Source of the DNA: an uncultured Solirubrobacterales bacterium
Lineage (GTDB): Bacteria > Actinomycetota > Thermoleophilia > Solirubrobacterales > 70-9
Assembly (NCBI GenBank): GCA_937910825.1
Contig: CALEMO010000117.1
Span: 1-5,950 of the forward strand
Direction of reading: 5' to 3'
Length of the DNA stretch: 5,950 nt
Every line of letters starts with the position of its first letter. Positions within the stretch are counted from its first letter, which is position 1. Positions 1 through 5,433 of this stretch are shown piece by piece. The notes under the pieces were generated by a model. It saw nothing but the letters and a program-made list of their open reading frames with translations. It did not search any database and was not told where the DNA came from. The translations under genes and the position numbers were made by a program.

Positions 1-119
1 TTGAACTCATTGATTCCTTTGCCGAGGGATCGCCCGAGTTCGGGCAGGCGTTTAGGTCCGAAAACAATCAGGGCGATGATCAGAACAATGGCTATTTCAA
101 ATGGGCCGATGTTTGGCAT
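1..119 (-). CDS. tatA: TatA/TatE-family twin-arginine translocase subunit, 5' part only
   Basis: This is the pore-forming type subunit of the Tat system, which moves folded proteins across the cytoplasmic membrane. Only the first 39 residues are in the window; the gene runs off the left edge. The start ATG is at 119-117. Visible are a short periplasmic N-terminus (MPNIGPFE), one hydrophobic helix (about residues 8-20), the FGP hinge at 21-23, and the start of the amphipathic helix with the family hallmark KRLPELGRSLGKGINEF. A Glu at residue 8 recalls TatB and many Gram-positive TatA proteins, so a TatB-like role cannot be fully excluded, but the PELGRSLGKG stretch is TatA-like. It follows dcd by 39 bp. 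The only purine-rich Shine-Dalgarno-like sequence (AAGG, 135-138) is 15 nt from the ATG, which is far. The Rieske protein of the same gene array is a predicted Tat substrate, so the grouping makes biological sense. Confidence 0.93.
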   Translation of the reverse strand, partial: MPNIGPFEIAIVLIIALIVFGPKRLPELGRSLGKGINEF

Positions 120-158
120 GACAGGGAAATGTTACCTTGAGCGGTACCGGGTGGCAGA

Positions 159-725
159 TCAGTCGCGGAAATTCAGGTAATAGCGTGATGCGGTCGGCTC
201 TGCCTGGCCCTGGTACTTGGAGCCGTTGCTATCGCTTCCGTAGGGGCTTTCGACTGCTCTGTCCATGCGCATGAAAGAAATCTGGCCGATTGGCATACCG
301 TGATAGATCGTGATCGGCAGGTTGGCGACGTTCGACAACTCAAGCGTCAGGTTGCCGGAGAAGCCGGCATCGACGAAGCCCGCGGTCGAGTGGATCAGCA
401 GACCCAGCCGTCCGAGAGAGCTCTTGCCTTCAAGCCGGGCGACCAGGTCATCCGGCAGGGTGACCCGCTCGAGAGTCTGGCCGAGCACGAACTCGCCCGG
501 GTGAAGGATGAAAGGATCGCCTTCTTCCGGCCGGACCAGGGTGGTCAGGTCCTCCATCGGCTCACGCACGTCGATGAACGGGTAGCGCGAGTTGTTGAAG
601 ACGCGGTAGGTGGAATCGACCCTCAGGTCCACGCTCGATGGCTGGACCAGATCGGGCTCATAGGGGTCGATCAGGATCCGGCCAGCTTCGATCTCCTCGC
701 GGATCGTTTGGTCACTTAGAACCAT
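159..725 (-). CDS. dcd: dCTP deaminase, bifunctional dCTP deaminase/dUTPase type
   Basis: A cytosolic homotrimeric enzyme of the dUTPase fold. The bifunctional form deaminates dCTP and hydrolyses the triphosphate, giving dUMP directly for thymidylate synthesis without releasing dUTP. The 188 residues match the family length (about 190). Motifs seen: [10 protein letters not shown] (27-36), [12 protein letters not shown] (75-86), [11 protein letters not shown] (99-109), [13 protein letters not shown] (112-124), TLELSN (127-132, with E129 as the expected general-base Glu), IGQISF (146-151) and GSKYQGQ (168-174). From memory, HSTAGF and [12 protein letters not shown] are shared with the Mycobacterium tuberculosis bifunctional enzyme and differ from monofunctional E. 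coli Dcd. I chose the ATG at 725-723 because the product then begins [12 protein letters not shown], as in homologues; an ATG/GTG/TTG start 63 bp upstream would add an unconserved arm and overlap the preceding gene. The RBS is weak (GGGAT about 11 nt upstream). The gene lies 31 bp after the prenyl synthase gene. dcd is not obviously tied to respiration, so its place here may reflect lineage-specific gene order. Confidence 0.96.
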   Translation of the reverse strand: MVLSDQTIREEIEAGRILIDPYEPDLVQPSSVDLRVDSTYRVFNNSRYPFIDVREPMEDLTTLVRPEEGDPFILHPGEFVLGQTLERVTLPDDLVARLEGKSSLGRLGLLIHSTAGFVDAGFSGNLTLELSNVANLPITIYHGMPIGQISFMRMDRAVESPYGSDSNGSKYQGQAEPTASRYYLNFRD

Positions 726-756
726 GGCCGCGCAGTATCCCAAAAAGGCCGGGCGC

Positions 757-1764
757 CTAGCTGTACCGCAGGACGACACCGTCCGCAATCAGCTCGAGCA
801 GTTCCCTCTGCTCGGAATCGAGACCGGCCGACGAGAGGCCCTGCTTCGCCTCTTCGATCAGACCCATCGCCCTTTCCCTCACCCGGTCCAGGGCACCGGT
901 TTCGCCGATTCGCTCGCAAAGAGCTTCGGCCGCTGTTTCGTCGAGCGAGCGCAGGTCCACCTGAGTCAGATCCGGTTCGATATCGCGGGCAACTATGTAC
1001 GGCAGGGTCACCGTGCCGTCGAGCAGGTCCGTGCCGCGCGCTTTCCCGGTGCGCTCGGGCGGTCCGGCTACGTCCAGCACGTCATCCAGCATCTGGAAAG
1101 CGAGGCCTATCCGGTTGCCGAACGCCGACATTACACCCGCCTGGTCGGGGCTGACCGTAGATCGGCCGAGTACGCAGGCGGCTTCAAACAGCCGGCCCGT
1201 CTTCAGGCTGCATCGCTCGATGTAGTCCTCTTCTGCCAGCGCCAGGTCGAATGCTCCGCGCCGCTGCATAAGCTCGCCTCGAGCCAGGTCCACCGCTGTG
1301 CGGCTGAGCTCGGTCACTGCCGTCTGGTCGCCACCGTCGACCAGCACACGGAACGCGGTCGCGAAAAGCTGGTCACCGACCGAGGTCGCCCGGCCGCGGC
1401 CGGACTCGCTGAAAACGGTCGGCTTGCCGCGACGAAGCGGCGCCCGGTCGAGCACATCGTCGTGCACCAGGCTCGCCATGTGAACCAGTTCCACCGCCAC
1501 TCCTGCCCTGACGGCCGGCTCACCACCGCCGGGACCCGCGCACAAAAGGACGAGCATCGGCCGCATGCGCTTTCCACCCGCGGTCAGGGTGGTCACCGCG
1601 TCCTCCGAGAGTGGCCCCCCGCGGTTAACCGCAGCGGTCAGACCGGACTCGACCTGCTCGAGGCCGAGCGGCAGCCAGGCGCCGGCACCTTCGATCACGG
1701 CAGTCACCGGCTCGGGCGCAGACCTGCTGCTGCCTGAGGGAACGCCCAGGCGCTCCCCGTTCAT
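757..1764 (-). CDS. trans-polyprenyl diphosphate synthase, probably for the menaquinone side chain
   Basis: A class I all-alpha isoprenyl diphosphate synthase of 335 residues that condenses isopentenyl diphosphate units onto an allylic primer. In order: the IPP-binding GGKRMRP (63-69), the first Asp-rich motif DDVLD (102-106) followed by RRGKPT (111-116), the GDQLFA helix (130-135), KTGRLFE (188-194), and the second Asp-rich motif QMLDDVLD (224-231) with [12 protein letters not shown] (244-255). All magnesium- and diphosphate-binding residues appear intact. The residues 5 and 4 positions before the first motif are small (A97, S98), which in this family usually permits long chains, so a C30-C50 product is expected; the exact length cannot be read. 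The ATG at 1764-1762 overlaps the menG stop as ATGA, and a GGAG lies only 4 nt upstream (1769-1772). Coupling to menG supports a role in menaquinone synthesis; other polyprenyl products remain possible. The first 25 residues are unconserved and Pro/Ser rich. Names used for homologues include hepT, ispB and grcC; I leave the symbol empty. Confidence 0.93.
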   Translation of the reverse strand: MNGERLGVPSGSSRSAPEPVTAVIEGAGAWLPLGLEQVESGLTAAVNRGGPLSEDAVTTLTAGGKRMRPMLVLLCAGPGGGEPAVRAGVAVELVHMASLVHDDVLDRAPLRRGKPTVFSESGRGRATSVGDQLFATAFRVLVDGGDQTAVTELSRTAVDLARGELMQRRGAFDLALAEEDYIERCSLKTGRLFEAACVLGRSTVSPDQAGVMSAFGNRIGLAFQMLDDVLDVAGPPERTGKARGTDLLDGTVTLPYIVARDIEPDLTQVDLRSLDETAAEALCERIGETGALDRVRERAMGLIEEAKQGLSSAGLDSEQRELLELIADGVVLRYS

Positions 1765-2483
1765 CTGACTCCGCTGTGAAGCGCGATGATGCTGCCGGCC
1801 ATCAGGGTCCAGCGGATGTGACGGAATCCTGCGGCATCCATGTGGTCAGCCAGCGCCCCGGCATCGGGAAAACTACGCACCGATTGAGGCAGGTACTCGT
1901 ACGCGGAGGAGTCGCCGGCGAATTTGCCGAGCAGGGGCACAATGCGATCGAACCAGAGGACGAAGAACGAAGCGAGCGGCTGGCGGCTGGGCTGGGTGAT
2001 TTCGAGGATCGCCAAGCTGCCTCCCGGTTTCAGAACCCGGTACATCTCGGAGAGTCCTTTCGGAAGGTCGGCCAGGTTACGGGCCCCGAAAGAGATCGTC
2101 ACCGCGTCGAAGCTTTCGTCTTCATACGGCAGGTCAAGCGTATCGGCCCATTCGAACTCAACCTGGGCGACACCAAAATTCCGGGCCTTGACGTCAGCAA
2201 GTTCGAGCATCGGGCGTGAGAAGTCGGCACCGACCACCCGGCCTTCCGGACCGACCCTTTCGGCGAGGGCGAGGGCGAGGTCACCGGTGCCGCTGCAGAG
2301 GTCGAGCGCACTCTGGCCGGGCTCGAGTCGCACCCGGTCGGCGGCCCGTTCACGCCAGGTCTGGTCGAGCCCGGCGGTCATCACCCGGTTCATGCGGTCG
2401 TAGACGCCGCTGATCCGGTCGAACATCGAATTGACCTCTCCGCTGAACTGCTCGTCGCCCCGGCGCGGAGGCGTCTGGCTCAC
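1761..2483 (-). CDS. menG: Demethylmenaquinone C-methyltransferase (UbiE/MenG family)
   Basis: A SAM-dependent methyltransferase that converts demethylmenaquinone to menaquinone, the last step of the pathway. The 240 residues fit the family. Seen: the first UbiE signature YDRMNRVMTAGLDQTW (28-43), SAM-binding motif I LDLCSGTGDLAL (60-71), the acidic residue after strand 2 (VVGADFS, 83-89), SFGARN (131-136), and the second signature RVLKPGGSLAILEIT (149-163). Position 40 is Asp where ubiquinone-type enzymes have His; from memory the mycobacterial protein also has Asp here. This, together with the bacterial context and the b6-type bc complex, favours menaquinone over ubiquinone. The start is GTG at 2483-2481, supported by AAGG at 2491-2494 with 7-nt spacing; that site overlaps the TAA stop of the qcrC-like gene 9 bp away. 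An internal ATG at residue 20 lies just before the signature but is a poorer choice. Its 3' end overlaps the prenyl synthase start, so both quinone enzymes are probably translated together. Confidence 0.94.
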   Translation of the reverse strand: MSQTPPRRGDEQFSGEVNSMFDRISGVYDRMNRVMTAGLDQTWRERAADRVRLEPGQSALDLCSGTGDLALALAERVGPEGRVVGADFSRPMLELADVKARNFGVAQVEFEWADTLDLPYEDESFDAVTISFGARNLADLPKGLSEMYRVLKPGGSLAILEITQPSRQPLASFFVLWFDRIVPLLGKFAGDSSAYEYLPQSVRSFPDAGALADHMDAAGFRHIRWTLMAGSIIALHSGVR

Positions 2484-2490
2484 AGGAAAG

Positions 2491-2494
2491 CCTT
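2491..2494 (-). promoter_or_regulatory. Shine-Dalgarno site for the GTG start of menG
   Basis: AAGG on the minus strand, 7 nt before the GTG at 2483-2481. It shares two bases with the TAA stop codon of the upstream cytochrome gene (2493-2495), so terminating ribosomes sit on the next initiation site. This is the main reason for choosing the GTG over the downstream ATG. Confidence 0.6.
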
Positions 2495-3197
2495 AATCGA
2501 GCGAGGCCAGGTAGTCGGCCACCGCATTGATGTCTTCTTCTCCCAGACCTTCGAAGGAGGGCATGATTCCCGGGCCCGCGATCAGGGACTGCCTGATTGC
2601 CACACGCGGCAGGGTCGCACCGATCTCGGTCAGTTCTGGCCCCAGGCCTCCTTCTGCACCGTTCTCACCGATCGCATGGCAGGCCAGACAGCCGGATTGA
2701 GCGACGATCTGCTTGCCCTGCTCGTATTTCGGATTGGTCTCGAGTTCAATCTCGGTCGGTGAGCCGCCGGTCGCACCGAGGTAGGTCAGGTAGGCCATCG
2801 CGATGATGATCAGCACGGCGGTGAAGCTGGCGATCGGCCGGCGCCAGGGGATGCGCTCAGCGTTGCGGTCGATGAACGGCAGAATGAGCAGCAATACCAT
2901 GCAGATGGTCGGGATGCCGACCGTGGCGATCGGGGTCAGCGCCGGTGGCTTGATCACACGAAGCAGCTCGAAAAGGAAGAAAAAGTACCACTCGGGGCGC
3001 GGTGTGTAAGTCGTGGTCGTGGGGTCGGCCTTCGGCCCCTGTTCAGCACCAAGGACCAGCGACATGATGATCAGGACGGCGGCGACCACACAGAACATCA
3101 CCGAGTCCTTCATGATCGCGTACGGGAAGAAGGGCTTGCCCTTCTTCTTCAGCTGCTCGTATTCGCGAAGGTAGTCCTCTTTTTCGCGATTGTTCAC
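2493..3197 (-). CDS. qcrC: Menaquinol:cytochrome c reductase, cytochrome b C-terminal (subunit IV-like) domain fused to cytochrome c
   Basis: This subunit of the bc complex combines part of the quinol oxidation site with a cytochrome c that accepts electrons from the Rieske protein. The 234 residues hold a basic/charged cytoplasmic N-terminus (1-28), a first membrane helix (about 32-50), the Qo-site PEWY motif (68-71) in TPRPEWYFFFLFELLR, a second helix (about 92-109) and a third (about 122-141). An exported c-type haem domain follows, with CLACH (170-174; Cys 170 and 173 bind haem, His 174 is the proximal ligand) and M212 in GIMPSF as the probable distal ligand. The order and length match the QcrC protein of Bacillus-type complexes. 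The start is GTG at 3197-3195, overlapping the qcrB stop as GTGA; only a weak AGG (3205-3207) precedes it at 7 nt. Because the c domain is covalently attached to the membrane anchor, a separate cytochrome c1 is not needed. It is not the dihaem QcrC of mycobacteria, which shares only the name. Confidence 0.94.
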   Translation of the reverse strand: MNNREKEDYLREYEQLKKKGKPFFPYAIMKDSVMFCVVAAVLIIMSLVLGAEQGPKADPTTTTYTPRPEWYFFFLFELLRVIKPPALTPIATVGIPTICMVLLLILPFIDRNAERIPWRRPIASFTAVLIIIAMAYLTYLGATGGSPTEIELETNPKYEQGKQIVAQSGCLACHAIGENGAEGGLGPELTEIGATLPRVAIRQSLIAGPGIMPSFEGLGEEDINAVADYLASLD

Positions 3198-4147
3198 GAG
3201 GAGGCCTGCTCTCCGGAATCGCTTTCGTCTTCCGCCGGTGCTTCGGTTTCCTCAGCCCGTTCGTCGGCCACTGGTACGTCAGCCACATCCGCGGTGGCGA
3301 CTCCCGCCGCAACCGTTTCGGTGGGGCGGGCATGCTTCGGACGCGCCATGCGGACCCACGGCGGGGCGGTCGTGCCGAGCTTGACGACCAGGAAGAGGTG
3401 GGCACCGATCAAGGCAGCCATCAGCCCCGGTACGACCAACATGTGCAGTGCATAAAAGCGCGAAAGCGTTGTTGCGCTGAAGTCCGGGCCGGCTCTCAGG
3501 AAGTCGGCAAGGTAAGGGCCGACCACGGGGCCTGAAGCAGTGATGTTGTTGGCCACGATCGTCGCCCAGAAAGACCTCTGATCGAATGGAAGAAGGTAGC
3601 CGGTGAGGCCCATGACCATGGTCAGGACCAGCAGCACGACACCAATGACCCAGTTCAGCTCACGCGGGTACTTGTAGGCGCCAAAGAAGAAGGTCCGCGC
3701 CATGTGCAGGAAGATCAGGATGATCATCAGGCTGGCGCCCCACTTGTGGAGACCACGCACGAACTCTCCGAGGAAGACCTCGTTGGTCAAATGGGTGATC
3801 GAGGCGTAAGCCTGGGTGGCCGACGGCGTGTAGTACATCGCGAGGAAGACGCCGGTGATCGCCTGCATCGCGAAGATGAACATCGTCGCCGAGCCGAGGG
3901 TGTAGAACCAGTTGGTGCCCTTGGGAACGTGCCGGGACATCATCGCGGTGAAGATCCCCGAGGAGTTGGTCCTTGTATCTACCCAGCCGGCCAGGTCCTT
4001 GCCACCTTCGGCTCCATGGTGGGCGGCCTTTTTTGAATGCTTCGCCAGCTTCTCGCTGCGAGTCAGCTCGACTTCGGCTTCCTGCGCCAGGGCGTCTTCA
4101 GCCTTGGTATCTGCCGGTTGGTCTTTTGCGGAGAAGGGGCTTTTCAT
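3194..4147 (-). CDS. qcrB: Menaquinol:cytochrome c reductase, cytochrome b6-like subunit
   Basis: The membrane subunit that carries the two b haems and passes electrons from the quinol oxidation site across the membrane. The core (about 75-268) has four hydrophobic helices, as in cytochrome b6 and Bacillus QcrB, the rest of cytochrome b being on the next gene. Haem ligands: H134 (RGLHKWGAS) with H235 (FYALHML), and H148 (FLHMART) with H250 (IGAHLFL). The second-helix pair is 14 residues apart and the fourth-helix pair 15, the latter being the b6-type spacing. Also seen are PRELNWVIG (161-169) and GLTGYLLPFDQ (180-190). Where b6 and Bacillus QcrB have a Cys in FYC-GG for covalent binding of an extra haem, this protein has T83 (FYTLGS, 81-86). 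Long charged tails flank the core: residues 1-60 and an Ala/Glu/Asp-rich C-terminus (272-317), making it larger than a bare b6 (about 215-225). The start is ATG at 4147-4145, 7 bp after qcrA, with only a weak GAG upstream. Confidence 0.95.
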   Translation of the reverse strand: MKSPFSAKDQPADTKAEDALAQEAEVELTRSEKLAKHSKKAAHHGAEGGKDLAGWVDTRTNSSGIFTAMMSRHVPKGTNWFYTLGSATMFIFAMQAITGVFLAMYYTPSATQAYASITHLTNEVFLGEFVRGLHKWGASLMIILIFLHMARTFFFGAYKYPRELNWVIGVVLLVLTMVMGLTGYLLPFDQRSFWATIVANNITASGPVVGPYLADFLRAGPDFSATTLSRFYALHMLVVPGLMAALIGAHLFLVVKLGTTAPPWVRMARPKHARPTETVAAGVATADVADVPVADERAEETEAPAEDESDSGEQASS

Positions 4148-4154
4148 CGCTTGC

Positions 4155-4835
4155 TCAGGATGAAGGCGGTGGGAAGGTTGTCGGACGCGGCGGGTAGAGG
4201 TACTCCCAGATTCCGCCGGTGAACTCTCCGGGGTCGCGCGTCCGCACGGCCTTGAGATCGTTGGTTACGCTGTAGCGCGGGCCGAGCTCGACGTTGCCGT
4301 CGATAACCCGGGTCTGGAAGTGGTCCAGCGGACGGACCGGGGGTCCACCGATGCGCTTGCCGATGAAATCGTAGACACCACCGTGGCAGGGGCAGATGAA
4401 ATTGGTCGCCGCCTGTACATATCGCACCGGGCAACCGAGATGGGCACAGCGAGTCGATATTGCGATGTACTCGGCAGGGTCCTCTTCATATTTGGCAGAA
4501 CCCTGCCGAACGTACGCGGTTGTCTTGCCTGCCTCGCCGATGCCGGGCGTCTCGGTCAGCACAACCTGCCGGTAAGTCTCGGGGAGGAAATCGTCAGTGC
4601 TGCCGACTGCCTCCCAGCGTTCCTCGCCGCGACTGAAGACCGGCGCCAGGGCGAACCCGACTGCCGGCAATACAACCGCAGCGGCGGCCACGCCGCCGAG
4701 GGCCTGGCTGGCAACGACGAATACCTTGCGCCGGGTCAGCGATTCGCCCTCGAAGTAGCCACGCGGCTCCGGATCGGGCAGCACTGTACGGGAGGAACTC
4801 TCCGCGGAGGGGTTGTCGTTTTTCGAGTCGGACAA
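4155..4835 (-). CDS. qcrA: Rieske [2Fe-2S] protein of the menaquinol:cytochrome c reductase
   Basis: This protein takes one electron from quinol at the Qo site and hands it to the cytochrome c domain. In its 226 residues: a polar N-terminus (1-33), a twin-arginine signal TRRKVF (34-39) leading into an uncleaved hydrophobic anchor (about 38-67), then the exported Rieske domain. Cluster box 1 is C130-A-H132-L-G-C135 and box 2 is C148-P-C150-H151-G-G, giving ligands C130, H132, C148 and H151, with C135-C150 as the expected disulphide. The Pro loop is GGPPVRPL (163-170). The C-terminus is Pro-rich (PPRPTTFPPPSS). It has one anchor, unlike the three-helix mycobacterial QcrA. The start is uncertain: the first available in-frame codon is TTG at 4835-4833, 13 bp after the upstream stop, without a clear Shine-Dalgarno; a GTG 17 codons later would keep the Tat signal too. 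The folded cluster and RR motif imply export by Tat, and tatA lies at the end of the same gene array. Confidence 0.95.
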   Translation of the reverse strand: MSDSKNDNPSAESSSRTVLPDPEPRGYFEGESLTRRKVFVVASQALGGVAAAAVVLPAVGFALAPVFSRGEERWEAVGSTDDFLPETYRQVVLTETPGIGEAGKTTAYVRQGSAKYEEDPAEYIAISTRCAHLGCPVRYVQAATNFICPCHGGVYDFIGKRIGGPPVRPLDHFQTRVIDGNVELGPRYSVTNDLKAVRTRDPGEFTGGIWEYLYPPRPTTFPPPSS

Positions 4836-4848
4836 GTCGGTCAGATAT

Positions 4849-5433
4849 CTAGCTATCGAAGGTACCGGAGTCTATTGCCTTGCGCGCGCCCGCGAACGCC
4901 CGGTCGAGGCCGTGGGCCTGCGCCATCCTAAGAGACCAATCAGCAAGAGCCTTGAGTGAATCGGCCTCATTGCCCTCGAGGGCCCTGACGAGACCTTTCA
5001 GCTCGTCACTGTTTTCGCATGACAAAGCCAAAAGCTGCGCCAGCCAGAGCTGCTCGGCGGCCTCAGCCCTTGCTTCGGCCCTGAGACCGGCCGCGACCCT
5101 GATCAAATCCGACAGTATTCCTACGGATTCCGGGTCGTCCAGCGCCGCAAGACCATTGATCCCGATCGCGTAAAAGAGGTCACCTGCCAGCAGGGCCAGA
5201 TCGTCGTCTCCCCCGGTCAGAATCCGCGGGTTTCCGTAGTGGCACAGATAACCCTCGCGAACCGCTTCGACCACAAACGCATATTCGCCCGCGAAAGCCG
5301 AATTGCGCGGCCCCGAAGACGCGAGCAGGCCAAATGCTGGTTCGACTTCGGCTGTCTGAACCGCCGAAGCCAGGGGTTCGCCCTCACTGCGGACTCGTTC
5401 GCCGAGGGCCACCAGCGCCTCAGCCGGACTCAA
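4849..5433 (-). CDS. Unrecognised alanine/leucine-rich helical protein
   Basis: I do not recognise this family. The 194 residues are rich in Ala, Leu, Glu and Asp, without a signal peptide, clear membrane segment or metal-binding motif, and look soluble and all-helical. The most distinctive parts are GYLCHYGNPR (61-70), GGDDDLALLAGDLFYAIG (74-91) with GLAAL after it, and a helical C-terminal half (about 103-185). There are two cysteines (64, 139). The GDLFYA segment (84-89) and the following pattern resemble the GDQLFA helix of the prenyl synthase in this window (130-135), but no Asp-rich motif is present, so it would not be catalytic by that mechanism. The TTG start (5433-5431) overlaps the hemL stop as TTGA and has GGAG 8 nt upstream, so it is very likely a real, translationally coupled gene. 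Its position between hemL and qcrA suggests a link to haem, quinone or the bc complex, but nothing in the sequence proves this. Confidence 0.8.
   Translation of the reverse strand: MSPAEALVALGERVRSEGEPLASAVQTAEVEPAFGLLASSGPRNSAFAGEYAFVVEAVREGYLCHYGNPRILTGGDDDLALLAGDLFYAIGINGLAALDDPESVGILSDLIRVAAGLRAEARAEAAEQLWLAQLLALSCENSDELKGLVRALEGNEADSLKALADWSLRMAQAHGLDRAFAGARKAIDSGTFDS

Noticed and set aside
142..149. Palindrome CGGTACCG in the dcd-tatA gap
   Set aside because: Eight bases, no second copy or promoter context; chance is sufficient.
742..758. Possible terminator between the prenyl synthase gene and dcd: AGGC/GCCT stem followed by five T on the minus strand
   Set aside because: The stem is only 4 bp and the T run short; it would at most weakly attenuate transcription.
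726..788. N-terminal extension of Dcd to a start at 788
   Set aside because: The extra 21 residues are not conserved in homologues and would run into the prenyl synthase coding region; the ATG at 725 gives the family N-terminus.
724..1737. A 337-codon open frame on the plus strand opposite the prenyl synthase gene
   Set aside because: It mirrors a clearly conserved gene on the other strand, its product resembles no family I know, and such antisense open frames are common in GC-rich DNA.
2262..2279. Three tandem GGCGAG units
   Set aside because: Lies within menG and simply encodes the Ala/Leu-rich helix after SAM motif I.
4320..4931. A 203-codon plus-strand open frame opposite the Rieske gene
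   Set aside because: It overlaps the well-supported qcrA over nearly its whole length and shows no recognisable motifs.
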